Source of the DNA: G963717155 sp963717155
Lineage (GTDB): Bacteria > Actinomycetota > Thermoleophilia > Gaiellales > JALYLC01
Assembly: GCA_963717155.1 (NCBI GenBank)
Contig: OY970326.1
Location: forward strand, 1,612,001 to 1,676,000
DNA: 64,000 nucleotides
Direction: 5' to 3'
Shown here in pieces: positions 16,322-25,891 of this stretch. The first letter of the stretch is position 1; each line of letters begins with the position of its first letter. The notes below the pieces were generated by a model. It saw only the letters and a list, made by a program, of their open reading frames with translations, was not told where the DNA came from and did no database searches. A program made the translations under genes and the position numbers.

Positions 16322-18129
16322 CTAGCCCTTCTGCTCCCGCGGCGGTACCCCAGGCGCCGGTGCGCGCACGCTGAGCCCGAGCTCGGCGACCTGCTCCGCC
16401 GGGACCGGCGCGGGCGCGCCCGTCAGCGGGTCGTAGCCGCCGCCGATCTTCGGGAAGGCGATCACCTCGCGCAGGTTGTCGGTGCCGGCCAGCTGCATGA
16501 CGGTGCGGTCGAGACCCGGCGCGATGCCGCCGTGCGGCGGCGCGCCGTAGCGCAGCGCGCGCAGGAGGAAGCCGAACCGCTCCTCGGCTTCCGCCCGCTC
16601 GAAGCCCGACCGCGTCGAAGACCCGCTGCTGCAGGTCGGGCCGGTTGATCCTGATCGATCCCGACGCCATCTCGAGTGCCGTTCAGCACCATGTCGTACG
16701 CCTCCGAGAGCACTGCGCCCGGGTCGGTCTCGATCAGATCCTCGTGGTCGCGCGACCGGCGCCGTGAACATGTGGTGCTCGGCCGCCCAGCCACCGGTCT
16801 CCTCGTCCTCCTTGAAGAGCGGGAAGTCGACGACGTACAGGAACTTCCAGGCGTCGCGGTCGATCAGGTCGAAGCGCTCGGCGAGGTGCGAGCGCAGCGC
16901 GCCGAGCACGCGGTTGACGATCGGCCTCGCGAGTCGGCAGCGAGGAACACGACCGAGCCGGGCTCCGCCCCGGTCGCCTCGAGGATCGCCGCGACCTCGG
17001 CCTCGGAGAGGAACTTGGCGATCGGCGAGCGCAGCTCGCCCGATCGGCTCGCACGATCAGATGGGCGAGGCCCTTGCCTCCCCACTCCTTCGCGAACGCC
17101 TGCAGCTCGTCGATGTCCTTGCGCGTCACGCGACGACGCCGGGAACGGAGAGCCCGCGCACGATGCCGCCCGCCTCGACCGCAGAGCGGAAGACGCCGAA
17201 CTCCGACGCGCGCACCGCCTCGCTGACGTCGCCGATCTCGAGCCCGTAGCGCAGGTCGGGCTTGTCCGAGCCGTAGCGCCGCATCGCCTCGCGCGTACGA
17301 CAGCCGCGGGAACGGCAGCTCGAGCTCGACGCCGGCGACCTGCTGCCAGATCTCGGCGTACAGCCCCTCGCACGAGCGACAGCACGTCCTCGCGCTCGAC
17401 GAAGCTCATCTCGATGTCGAGCTGGGTGAACTCGAGCTGGCGATCGGCGCGCTGCGCCTCGTCCCGGAAGCAGCGGGCGATCTGGTAGTAGCGGTCGTAG
17501 CCGGCGACACATCAGGAGCTGCTTGAACAGCTGCGGGCTCTGGGGCAGCGCGTAGAAGCTGCCCGGGCGAGAGCCGTGCCGGCACGAGGAAGTCGCGCGC
17601 GCCCTCGGGTGTCGAGCGCGTCAGCATCGGGGTCTCGAGCTCCCAGAACCCGCGATCCTCGAGGTAGCGCCGCATGATCCGGGTGACGTCCACGCGGATC
17701 TTCTGGATCCGCTGCATCGCGGGACGCCGCAGGTCGAGGTAGCGGTGGTGGATGCGCAGCGTCTCGTCGACGTTCTCGTCGTCGAGCTGGAAGGGCAGCA
17801 CCTCGGCCGGCCCGAGCAGCTCGATCTCGGACACCGAGAGCTCGACGTCGCCCGTCGCGAGCGCCGGGTTGCGCGTCTCCTGGCTGCGCAGCACGAGCTC
17901 GCCGCGCACGCGCACGACCTCTTCGAGGCGCAGCCGGTGCGCGATGGCGTGGGCGTCCGGTGCGCGCTCGGGGTCGATCACGAGCTGCACGGCGCCCGAT
18001 GCGGTCTCGCAGGTCGATGAAGATCAGCCCGCCGTGGTCGCGGCGGCGGCCGACCCACCCCGACAGCGTCAGCGTCCGCTCGGCGTCGCCGGCTCGCGGC
18101 TCGCCGCAGCCCATGTCCCGGTAGCTCAT
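16322..18129 (-). CDS. aspS: Aspartyl-tRNA synthetase (frame broken by about eleven single-base indels)
   Basis: Class II synthetase that charges tRNA-Asp. Reading across the shifts gives a full-length bacterial enzyme: N-terminal OB fold (MSYRDMGCG...SGWVGRRRDHGGLIFIDLRD), motif 1 (RYLDLRRPAMQ), motif 2 (FRDEAQRADRQLEFTQLDIEMSF), the GAD insertion domain (SVPGVV...TRKDIDELQAFAKEWGGKGLAHL) and motif 3 (GIAPGLDRTVMQL). Shifts fall near 17996, 17563, 17509, 17373, 17292, 17128, 17040, 16930, 16750, 16683 and 16615, both insertions and deletions. The family is certain and this gene is normally essential, so sequence error is far likelier than decay. The start overlaps the hisS stop (ATGA). Confidence 0.88.
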
Positions 18130-19404
18130 CGGTCCTCCGCCTCGATCATCAGCAGCTCGATGACGGCGGGGACGAGCCCCGCGAGCGGTACCTCGTCATC
18201 GCCAACGCGCGCCACGCCGGCGCGCCCACTCGTCGGCGCCGACCACGCTCACGACCCGGGCTCCGAGCCGCTGCGCATGACGGAGCTGCCCCTTCAGGCT
18301 GCGCCCTGCGAGATCCATCTCGGCGCGTGAGGCCACTGCGCCCGCGCCTCGTCCAGCAGCGCACCGACGGTGGGACGCGCGTCCGGCGCAGTCGACGGCG
18401 CAGAACCAGTCGCACCCGCGCAGCACCGGCGCGCGCGCCCGCGCTCTCGAGTGCGAGCACGACTCGCTCGACGCCGCAGCCGAAGCCCACGCCCGGCGTC
18501 CGCTTGCCGCCGATCTGCTCGGCGAGGCCGTCGTAGCGCCCGCCTCCCGAGATCGTCGGCCTGCGCGCGTCCGTCGGCGACCGGGATGAACTCCCAGGCC
18601 GTCCGGGTGTAGTAGTCGAGCCCTCGCACGAGCGCATCGTCGACGACGTGGTCCACCCCGCGCGCCGTCGAGGTGCGCACGAACCTCGTCGAAGTGCGCG
18701 CGGCACGCGTCGCACAGGTAGCTGCGAGATGCGCGGCGCGTCCGTGATGAGCGCCTGGTCGCGCTCGTCCTTCGAGTCCAGGATGCGCATCGGGTTGCGG
18801 TCGAGGCGCTCCTGCGACTCGGCGTGACAGCCGATCGCGCAGCGGCTCGAGGTAGGCGACGAGCGCAGCCCGGTAGGCTGGCCGGCAGGCGGGATCGCCG
18901 ATCGAGTTGAGGTGCAGCTCGAGGGCGCCGAGCCCGAGCGCGCGGTACCACGCCGCCTGCACCGCGATCACCTCGGCATCGACGGCGGGGTCGTCCGACC
19001 CGATCGCCTCGACCCCGAACTGCCAGTGCTCGCGGTAGCGACCCGCCTGCGGCGCCGCGTAGCGGTACATCGGCGCGAAGTACCAGAGCCGCACGGGCTG
19101 CGGCTCGCGCGCCAGCCCGTGCTCGAGGTACGCCCGCACGACCGGCGCCGTGCCCTCGGGGCGCAGCGTCAGCGCGCGGTCGCTGCGATCGTGGAACGAG
19201 TACATCTCCTTGGAGACGACGTCCGAGGTCTCGCCCGCGGTGCGCGCGAACAGCGCCGGTGTCCTCGAAGACGGGCGTGACGATCTGGCGGAAGCCCGCG
19301 CGCTCGAACGCCTCGATCGCCGTGTCGACGACGTGCTGGCGCAGGGCGACGCGCGGCGGAAGCCAGTCGAGCGTGCCTCGCGGGCGTTCGATGTGCTCGC
19401 TCAT
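18126..19404 (-). CDS. hisS: Histidyl-tRNA synthetase (frame broken by several single-base indels)
   Basis: Class II synthetase that charges tRNA-His. Across frames the protein begins MSEHIERPRGTLDWLPP and continues with motif 1 and 2 segments (LTLRPEGTAPVVRAYLEHGL, WYFAPMYRYAAPQAGRYREH). It then has the HisA motifs LVRGLDYYTRTAWEF and SGGGRYDGLAEQIGG, GFGCGVERVVLAL (motif 3), and an anticodon-binding domain ending VIELLMIEAEDR. Shifts are visible near 19258, 18840, 18725, 18660, 18555, 18430 and further downstream. The gene overlaps both neighbours by 4 bases, a compact hydrolase-hisS-aspS operon. Confidence 0.88.
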
Positions 19405-20016
19405 CGGAGCGCCGCGAGGAACGGGTTCGTCGCCCGCTCACGCGCGATCGTCGTATCGGGCCCGTGGCCGGGGAACACCCGCGTCTCGGGCGGGAGGGTC
19501 TCGACGAGCATGCGCAGCGTGCGATCGAGCACTGCGGGATCGGAGCCCTCGATATCGGTCCGTCCGACACTCCCTGCAAACAGCACATCTCCGGAGAGCA
19601 GAACGTCCTCGACGAGGTACGCGACGTGCGCCGGCGAGTGTCCGGGAACTGCCAGAACACGCACCGCGAACGGCCCGATCAGCGAGCTCCTCGCCACCCT
19701 CGAGGGCCACGTCCGGAGGGGCCGAAAGCCGGTCTGCCTCGCCAGCCGGCATGTATACTCGGGCGTCGGTCGCTGCTGCCACCGAAGCCACTCCACCCAC
19801 GTGGTCGACGTGTCCATGCGTGACCAGAATTGCGCTCGGCTCGAGCTTTCGCGTCGCAATCTCATCCAGGATCCGCTCCGGCTCAGCCCCAGGATCCACC
19901 ACGAGCACGGCGGCCTCGGAAGATCGAGAAACTAGGTAGCAGTTGGCCTGGTATGGGCCGACTGGAAGGCGGAGGGCGGTGAGGAGTGCGATGGGGGCTC
20001 CTGGTTCGCGAAGCAC
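19401..20016 (-). CDS. Metallo-beta-lactamase-fold hydrolase (glyoxalase II-like), one frameshift
   Basis: About 205 residues with the metal-binding motif THGHVDHVGG, downstream PGHSPAHVAYL, and the terminal FPGHGPDTTI. These are the usual zinc/iron ligands of the MBL fold. The N-terminus (LLTALRLPVGPYQANCYLV) matches the glyoxalase II-like group that often sits with hisS in high-GC bacteria. The frame changes once near 19690. GTG 20014-20016 is taken as the start. Substrate not determinable; a thioester hydrolase is the best guess. Confidence 0.8.
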
Positions 20017-20118
20017 GGGGACGTCGGACGCAGTTCGTCCGACCGGTGGGGCAGTCTAGAGAAGCGAGCGACGCCGGCGACCCGCCACGAAGCGGCGATC
20101 CGGAAGGGGGTTGAGCGG

Positions 20119-21183
20119 GTGATCATCGACCAGGAAATGCGCGACGTTCCTGAGGTCCAGCGCCTGATCGAGATCGGTCTCGAGCGTGGGTCTCTGACCA
20201 CCATCGAGGTGGCGGAGGCGCTGCAGGAGATCGAGCTCGATCCGGTACAGCTCGAGGAGGTCTACCGCGAGCTCGAGGCCCATGGCGTCGAACTGGTCGA
20301 CGGACCCGTCCCGGTCGCCGAGGAGAAGGTTGCGCCGCAGCGCCTCGTGATCGAGGGCACGACCGACTCGCTGCAGCTGTTCCTGCAGGAGGTCGGCCGC
20401 TATCCGCTGCTGACGAAGCTCGAGGAGATCCAGCTCGCGAAGCGCGTCGAGCAGGGCGACCTCATCGCCAAGCGGCGCATGATCGAGTCGAACCTGCGCC
20501 TGGTCGTGTCGATCGCGAAGAACTACCGCGGCCAGGGCCTCGGATTCCTCGACCTGATCCAGGAGGGCATCCTCGGCCTGATCCGCGCCGTCGAGAAGTT
20601 CGACTGGCGCCGCGACCTCAAGTTCTCGACGTACGCGACGTGGTGGATCCGCCAGGCCGTCGCGCGTGCGCTCGCCGACAAGTCGCGCACGATCCGCCTC
20701 CCCGTACACGTCGTCGAGCGCCTGCAGAAGGTGAACCGCGCCGAGCGCACGCTGATGCTGCGACTCGCACGCGAACCCTCCAACGAGGAGATCGCGAACG
20801 AGGCGAAGCTGCCGCTCTACCAGGTGCTCGACGTGCGCACGGCCGCGCGCTCGCCGATCTCGCTCGAGGAGCCGATCGGCGACGAGGGCGAGTCGAGCTT
20901 CTCCGACTTCCTCGCGGACGACGAGGCGGTCGACCCGGCAGAGGCCGTCGCCGAGTCGCTGCGCCACGAGGCGCTGCAGCTCGGGCTCGAGGCGCTGCCC
21001 GAGCGCCACCGCCGCGTGCTCGAGCTCCGCTACGGGCTCGACGGCCGCGATCCGCGCACGCTCGACGAGATCGGCCGGGAGTTCGGCCTCACCCGCGAGC
21101 GCATCCGGCAGATCGAGGTCGAGGCGCTGCGCGAGCTGGCGGCGCTGCGCGAGATCCAGGGCCTGCGCGCCGTCATGCACTAG
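20119..21183 (+). CDS. rpoD: Principal (RpoD/SigA-type) RNA polymerase sigma factor
   Basis: A 354-residue group 1-like sigma-70 factor. A short region 1.1-like N-terminus (about 1-80) precedes region 1.2 (DSLQLFLQEVGRYPLLTKLEE). Region 2 follows with YRGQGLGFLDLIQEGILGLI and KFSTYATWWIRQAVARAL, region 3 from LPVHVVERLQKV, and region 4 with the helix-turn-helix TLDEIGREFGLTRERIRQIE. The GTG start is preceded by GGAAGGGGG. As regions 1.2, 2.3/2.4 and 4.2 are all canonical, this is probably the housekeeping sigma factor rather than FliA. Confidence 0.95.
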   Translation: MIIDQEMRDVPEVQRLIEIGLERGSLTTIEVAEALQEIELDPVQLEEVYRELEAHGVELVDGPVPVAEEKVAPQRLVIEGTTDSLQLFLQEVGRYPLLTKLEEIQLAKRVEQGDLIAKRRMIESNLRLVVSIAKNYRGQGLGFLDLIQEGILGLIRAVEKFDWRRDLKFSTYATWWIRQAVARALADKSRTIRLPVHVVERLQKVNRAERTLMLRLAREPSNEEIANEAKLPLYQVLDVRTAARSPISLEEPIGDEGESSFSDFLADDEAVDPAEAVAESLRHEALQLGLEALPERHRRVLELRYGLDGRDPRTLDEIGREFGLTRERIRQIEVEALRELAALREIQGLRAVMH

Positions 21184-21193
21184 CCAGGGCCTG

Positions 21194-21742
21194 TTGTCGC
21201 CGCAGATGGCGAAGGTGCTCGTCACGGGAATGTCCGGGACAGGGAAGTCCGCGGCACTGGTGGCGCTGGGCCGGCGTGGGCATCGTGTCGTCGACACCGA
21301 TACGGACCACTGGAGCCGCTGGTCGACGGCCGACGACGGCGCCGCGCCGGAGTGGGTATGGCGGGAGGACCGGCTCGCCGAGCTCCTCGAAGGGCACGGC
21401 CCGGGTCATCTCTTCGTCGCCGGGTGCCGCTCGAACCAGGGGCAGTTCCACGGTCGCTTCGACGCGGTCGTGCTGCTCAGCGCGCCCGTCGACGTGATGG
21501 TCGCGCGGATCGAGCAGCGGACCGACAACCCGTTCGGCAAGTGCGCAGCCGAGCGCGAGCGGATCCTCGCCGATCTGGCAGCCGTCGAGCCGCTCCTGCG
21601 GCGCGCCGCGACCGCCGAGATCGACACCTCGGCGACACCGATCGACGAGGTCGCGCTACGGCTCGAGCGGATCGCCGCTCGCGACGCTCAGGAGCCGGTG
21701 CGGTTGCCGAGGCGCCGGTACATGATGCGCGTCAGCAGGTAG
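21194..21742 (+). CDS. P-loop kinase-like protein (AAA/shikimate-kinase fold)
   Basis: A 182-residue NTP-binding protein with Walker A GMSGTGKS near the N-terminus, a DTDTDHW acid segment in the position of the kinase substrate site, and a LID-like Arg-rich region (RIEQRTDNPFGKCAAERERI). This resembles uncharacterised small AAA-type kinases often annotated as shikimate-kinase-like or as 2-phosphoglycerate-kinase relatives. The substrate is unknown. The start may be the ATG at 21206 (MAKVLVTGMSG). It follows rpoD by 10 bases and overlaps the next convergent gene by 55 bp. Confidence 0.75.
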   Translation: MSPQMAKVLVTGMSGTGKSAALVALGRRGHRVVDTDTDHWSRWSTADDGAAPEWVWREDRLAELLEGHGPGHLFVAGCRSNQGQFHGRFDAVVLLSAPVDVMVARIEQRTDNPFGKCAAERERILADLAAVEPLLRRAATAEIDTSATPIDEVALRLERIAARDAQEPVRLPRRRYMMRVSR

Positions 21743-22038
21743 TCGAACGGCACGAAGAAGATCGCGCCGAGCGACGCCTGCAGCGCGTCGGCGCCGATCG
21801 AGTGCTTGCCGTGGTCGACGACGTAGATCAGGGCGGTCAACACGACGAACACGAGTGCAGCGCGCTTGATCGAGCGCTGCAGCGACGGCGCGGGCACCGA
21901 CTTCCGCTTGACGGGGGCCTTGCCGCCGGCGTTCTTCGCAGGCGCGCGCTCGGGGCGAGGCTCGCGCTCGTCGCGCGGCACGACCTCGGCGTGGGCCAGG
22001 CGTCGCTTCCGCTCGCGCTCCTTGCGTCGCTTGGTCAC
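21688..22038 (-). CDS. Small membrane protein with basic N-terminus
   Basis: A 116-residue protein. The first 55 residues are strongly basic and Pro/Ala-rich (KRRKERERKRR...). Two hydrophobic helices follow (AALVFVVLTALIYVV and LGAIFFVPFDYLLTRIMYRR). The GTG at 22036-22038 is preferred over upstream codons because the family-like KRRKERER segment begins there. It resembles small Actinobacteria membrane proteins of unknown role. Convergent with the P-loop gene, with a 55-bp tail overlap. Confidence 0.65.
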   Translation of the reverse strand: MTKRRKERERKRRLAHAEVVPRDEREPRPERAPAKNAGGKAPVKRKSVPAPSLQRSIKRAALVFVVLTALIYVVDHGKHSIGADALQASLGAIFFVPFDYLLTRIMYRRLGNRTGS

Positions 22039-22084
22039 GGAAGGACCGTACCAGGCTGCGCGCCGCGTCGATGAGATCCGCGCG

Positions 22085-23359
22085 TCATCCCTCGAGCGCC
22101 CACTCACCGTCGCAGAAGACGTGCTTGACGCGCGGGTTTCCGAGGTGGTAGCTGAGATAGCGCCAGTCGGGCGCGTCGAGCAGCGCGATGTCGGCCTGGT
22201 AGCCGGCCCGCAGGCGGCCGACGCGATCGGCCTGACCGAGCACCGCTGACGCGTTGATCGTGCACGCCGAGAGCGCCTCCGCGGGCGTCATGTGCATGCG
22301 CGTGCACGCGAGCGCCATCACGAGCGGGAGCGACTCGCAGAAGCTCGAGCCCGGGTTGAAGTCGCTCGCGAGCGCCACCGCGGCACCCCCGTCGATCAGC
22401 GCACGCGCGGGCGGCATCGGCCGGTCGAGCATGAGGGACGCCGCCGGCAGCATCACGCCGATCACGTCGGACGCCGCCAGCGCGGCGACGCCCTCGGGTC
22501 CGGTCGCCTCGAGGTGGTCGACGGATCTGGCGGCCAGCTCCACGGCCAGCGGGATCGCGCCGATCTCCGAGAACTGGTCGCCGTGCAGGCGCAGCTCGAG
22601 CCCGAGCTCGCGGGCCTTCTGCAGGTAGCGCCGCGACTGCTCGACGTCGAAGGCGCCGCGCTCGCAGAACACGTCTGCGTGCGTGGCGAGCCCCCACTCG
22701 TCCACCTCGGGAAGGATCTGGTCGACGCAGAGCTGGATGTAGGCGTCGGCGTCGGCGGCCTCGGGCGGAACCGTGTGCGCCGCGAGCACGGTCGATATGA
22801 CGCGCTGCGAGCCGACCGCGTCGGCGGAGCGGATCGCCCGGAGCATGTCGAGCTCGCTCTCGAGATCGAGCCCGTAGCCGGACTTGATCTCGACCGACGT
22901 CGTGCCGTGCTCGAGCATCCAGCGCATGTGCCGCGCGACCTGTTCGGTCAGCGTGTCGAGCCCGGCGGCGCGCGTTGCCTCGACCGTCGAGAGGATGCCG
23001 CCGCCGGCCGCGTGGATCTCCTCGTAGGTTGCGCCGTGGGCGCGTCGGTCGAACTCGTCGACCCGGTCGCCGGCGAAGCAGGCGTGCGTGTGGCAGTCGA
23101 CGAGCCCGGGGATCGCGACCATCCCCTGGGCGTCGACGATCACCGCGTCGTCGCTCAGCTCGAGCCGGGGCCGGAGCTCGAACCCGTGCCCGACCGCCAC
23201 GATCTCGCCGTACTGCGAGGCGATCCAGACATCGCCCTCGAGCACCTCGAGCTCGCCGAGCGCGGCGCCGCGCAACGGTGCATCGCCCTCTCCGCCCGGG
23301 CTCGCGCTCTGCGCGAGCCGGCAGATCACCAGGTCGGCGTGGATCGGCTCGCTGCTCAT
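22085..23359 (-). CDS. hutI: Imidazolonepropionase
   Basis: A 424-residue amidohydrolase converting 4-imidazolone-5-propionate to N-formimino-L-glutamate in histidine degradation. The metal site DCHTHACFAGDR and the substrate-site EIKSGYGLD, together with HADVFCERGAFD, LHGDQFS and ALASDFNPGSSF, mark HutI specifically. Length is standard. The ATG at 23357-23359 is 10 bases downstream of the SDR stop. The product is the substrate of the formiminotransferase at the 5' end of the same gene string. Confidence 0.95.
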   Translation of the reverse strand: MSSEPIHADLVICRLAQSASPGGEGDAPLRGAALGELEVLEGDVWIASQYGEIVAVGHGFELRPRLELSDDAVIVDAQGMVAIPGLVDCHTHACFAGDRVDEFDRRAHGATYEEIHAAGGGILSTVEATRAAGLDTLTEQVARHMRWMLEHGTTSVEIKSGYGLDLESELDMLRAIRSADAVGSQRVISTVLAAHTVPPEAADADAYIQLCVDQILPEVDEWGLATHADVFCERGAFDVEQSRRYLQKARELGLELRLHGDQFSEIGAIPLAVELAARSVDHLEATGPEGVAALAASDVIGVMLPAASLMLDRPMPPARALIDGGAAVALASDFNPGSSFCESLPLVMALACTRMHMTPAEALSACTINASAVLGQADRVGRLRAGYQADIALLDAPDWRYLSYHLGNPRVKHVFCDGEWALEG

Positions 23360-23369
23360 GAGCTGGATC

Positions 23370-24059
23370 CTACGAGCGCCCGTACACGGGGATGACGGCA
23401 CCGGAGGTCTCGCGCGCAGCCGGAGAGCACAGCCAGAGGATCGTCTCGGCGAACTCCTCGGGCGTGACCCAGCGGGAGGGGTCCGCGTCCGGTGAGGCAG
23501 CCCGGTTCGCCGGCGTGTCGATGACGCTCGGGAGCACGCAGTTGACGTTGATGCCCTGGTCTCGCACCTCGACCGCGAGCGCGTTCGCGAGCGCGACCAC
23601 GGCACTCTTCGAGGCGCTGTACGGCACGCCGCCGGGGAACGGATGCAGCGCGGTCTTCGCCCCGACGAGCACGATCGACCCACGGCGACCCTCGAGCATC
23701 AGCGGAAGCAGTGCGCGACAGGCGAGAAACGCGGTCGTGGCATTCAGGTCGAGCAGACGCCGCCACGTCGCGAGCGGCGTCTCGGCGACGCGCGTTCCGG
23801 CCTCGAAACCGCCCGCGCAGCAGACGAGCGCATCGCAGCGTCCGTGGCGCTCGCGCACGAGCTCTGCGAGCTGCAGCATCGACTCCTCGTCGAGGAGGTC
23901 GACCGCCTCGATCGCCAGCCGCTCGTGCACCTCGCCGTCCACGGGGCGGCGCGTCGTCGCGACCACGCGGGCGCCGGACGCCAGGAAGGCGCTCGCGACG
24001 GCGCGGCCGAGACCGCCGGTCCCGCCCGTCACCACGGCCACGTGCCCTTCGAGGCGCAT
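23370..24059 (-). CDS. Short-chain dehydrogenase/reductase
   Basis: A 229-residue Rossmann oxidoreductase with the cofactor motif TGGTGGLG near the N-terminus, CCAGG in the NAG position, catalytic Tyr/Lys in YSASK and the C-terminal PSVIDTP segment. Arg at the end of beta-2 (TTRRP) suggests NADP preference. The substrate is unknown. It sits between hutI and the LLM-class gene on the same strand with short spacers. Confidence 0.88.
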   Translation of the reverse strand: MRLEGHVAVVTGGTGGLGRAVASAFLASGARVVATTRRPVDGEVHERLAIEAVDLLDEESMLQLAELVRERHGRCDALVCCAGGFEAGTRVAETPLATWRRLLDLNATTAFLACRALLPLMLEGRRGSIVLVGAKTALHPFPGGVPYSASKSAVVALANALAVEVRDQGINVNCVLPSVIDTPANRAASPDADPSRWVTPEEFAETILWLCSPAARETSGAVIPVYGRS

Positions 24060-24123
24060 CGCGGCGAACGGTACCGGCGGTCGGCGAGCACGCGCGGCAG
24101 CGTGCGCGTCCTGTTCGAGCTTC

Positions 24124-25044
24124 TCAGGGCAGGAGGACGCGCGGCGCGAGCACGGCGAGATCCGAGAGCGCGCCTGTGAGATCACGAGCGACGGGCTGCA
24201 GGCACACGTGGTCCGCCCCGGCCTCGTGGTGCTCGCGCACACGATCGGCGATCGCCGTCGCGTCGCCCCAGACGACGAGCTCGTCGACGAGGCGGTCGCT
24301 GCCGCCGTCGGCGAGATCGGCGTCCTCGAACCCCTCCTCACGCCAGCTGTTCACGTAGTTCGGGAGCTTGAGGTACACGCTCAGGTGCTCGCGGGCGACC
24401 GCTCTCGCACGCGCCGGATCGGTCTCGAGCACGAAGCCCTGCTCCGGCGCGAGCACCGGCTCCGGCCCGAGCAGCTTGCGCGCCATCGCGGTGTGCCGCG
24501 GCGTCACGAGGTACGGGTGCGCGCCGAGGCTGCCGTCGCGGGCGAGCTCGAGCATGCGGGGCCGGAGGGCCGCGAGCAGCACCGGAAGCGGCTCGGGTGG
24601 CGGAGGAGGGCTGTACTTCGCACGCGCCATCGCGTCGAGGTACTCGCGCATCGCAGCCACGGGCTTGCCGTAGGCATGCCCCCGGAGCTCGACCATCGGC
24701 GCATGGCTGACGCCGATGCCGAGCACGAACCGGCCGGGATAGGCCTCGGCGAGCGCGTTCCCGCCATTCGACATGGCGGTCGCATCGCGCGAGTAGATGC
24801 TCGCGATCCCGCTGGCGATCACGATCCTCCGGGTTGCCGCGAGCAGGATCCCGGCGTGGGCGAAGGCCTCCTTGTTCGCGACCGCCTCGCCGAACCAGAG
24901 CGCCGGGTAGCCGAGCTCCTCGATCGTGACGGCTGCGGCCCGTTCCTCGTCGGCGCTGCGCAGTCCGAGCGCCGTGTGCCAGACGCCGACCCGTCCGAGC
25001 CGCCGGCGAAGCGTCGCGCGGTCATCTGGCAAAGGACTGCTCAT
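24124..25044 (-). CDS. LLM-class (F420/FMN-dependent) oxidoreductase
   Basis: A 306-residue luciferase-like monooxygenase-superfamily protein of TIM-barrel fold. The N-terminal GVWHTALG and LGYPALWFGEA, ASGIASIYSRDATAMSNG, and GRFVLGIGVSHAPMVE segments are typical of the F420-dependent group common in actinobacteria. Reaction unknown. The start ATG overlaps the sulfurtransferase stop by 4 bases. Confidence 0.88.
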   Translation of the reverse strand: MSSPLPDDRATLRRRLGRVGVWHTALGLRSADEERAAAVTIEELGYPALWFGEAVANKEAFAHAGILLAATRRIVIASGIASIYSRDATAMSNGGNALAEAYPGRFVLGIGVSHAPMVELRGHAYGKPVAAMREYLDAMARAKYSPPPPPEPLPVLLAALRPRMLELARDGSLGAHPYLVTPRHTAMARKLLGPEPVLAPEQGFVLETDPARARAVAREHLSVYLKLPNYVNSWREEGFEDADLADGGSDRLVDELVVWGDATAIADRVREHHEAGADHVCLQPVARDLTGALSDLAVLAPRVLLP

Positions 25045-25886
25045 GACTCCCCACCGACGGCGCCGGGCCGATCGGGATCGGTCGACCAGCCCGACCACGA
25101 GCCGGCGTACAGGGCCGTGTCGGCGAACCCGGCGAGGCGCAGCGCGAGCAGATCGTGGCAGGCCGTGACACCGGACCCGCACGAGGCCACGACGCGGGTG
25201 CCGTCGGCGACGCCGAGCGCCTCGTAGCGGCGTCGCAGGTCCTCGGCGGGCAGGAACCGCCCGCTCACGGAGTCGAGGTTGCCGGACCAGGGCGCGTTCC
25301 GGGCGCCGGGAATGTGGCCGACTCGCGCGTCGATCCCGGGCTCGATCCCGCTGTAGCGCTCGAACGCCCGCGCGTCGAGCAGGACGCCGTGCTGGCGGAC
25401 GTCGTCGACCTCGTCCGCGTCGACGAACCGGCCCTTCGGCCACGGGCGCGGCGTGAACCGGGCCATCTCCGGCGTGACCGGCTCGCGCGACAGATCGCCG
25501 GTCCAGCTGGCGAGACCACCGTCGAGGACGGCTGCGCGGACGCCGATGGCGTCGAGCATCCACCACAGGCGTGCGGCGATCGAGCCCGAGGCGTCGTCGT
25601 ACGCGACGACGGTGTCGTCGTTGCCGATCCCGAGCGAGGCCATCGCCGCGGCGAAACGCTCCGGGGTCGGCAGCGGATGCCGGCCGACGACCGGCCCGGC
25701 GGGACCGGACAGATCGTTGTCGGTGTCGGCCCAGACGGAACCGCGAATGTGACCCGAGAAGTACGCGTCGAGGCCAGACCGTCCGTCGAGGTACCAGCGG
25801 ACGTCGACCACGTGCACCGCGTCGCGATGCGCGCGCAGCCACGCCGCGTCGACGAGGGGCCCGCCCAGCGGCGGAGCGTCGGGCAC
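25041..25886 (-). CDS. Two-domain thiosulfate/3-mercaptopyruvate sulfurtransferase
   Basis: A 281-residue tandem rhodanese. The N-terminal inactive domain carries VDVRWYLDGRSGLDAYFSGHI. The C-terminal domain has the catalytic loop CGSGVTA and the RVGHIPGARNAPW segment. It moves sulfane sulfur from thiosulfate or mercaptopyruvate to an acceptor. CGSGVTA favours the 3-mercaptopyruvate type (inference). The GTG at 25884-25886 lies 5 bases downstream of the formiminotransferase stop, so it appears co-transcribed with it. Confidence 0.9.
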   Translation of the reverse strand: MPDAPPLGGPLVDAAWLRAHRDAVHVVDVRWYLDGRSGLDAYFSGHIRGSVWADTDNDLSGPAGPVVGRHPLPTPERFAAAMASLGIGNDDTVVAYDDASGSIAARLWWMLDAIGVRAAVLDGGLASWTGDLSREPVTPEMARFTPRPWPKGRFVDADEVDDVRQHGVLLDARAFERYSGIEPGIDARVGHIPGARNAPWSGNLDSVSGRFLPAEDLRRRYEALGVADGTRVVASCGSGVTACHDLLALRLAGFADTALYAGSWSGWSTDPDRPGAVGGES

Positions 25887-25891
25887 GGCAG

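Noticed and set aside
17292..17996. Apparent 27-base spacing of the indels in aspS
   Set aside because: Several gaps fit multiples of 27, but others (for example between 17128 and 17040, and in hisS) do not, so it looks like chance.
16322..18129. Programmed frameshifting in aspS
   Set aside because: The shifts are of both signs, many, and not at slippery sequences with stimulators; no known synthetase uses this.
23392..25227. 611-codon plus-strand open frame opposite the SDR and LLM genes
   Set aside because: Low-complexity Ser/Arg composition; the minus-strand genes have intact motifs.
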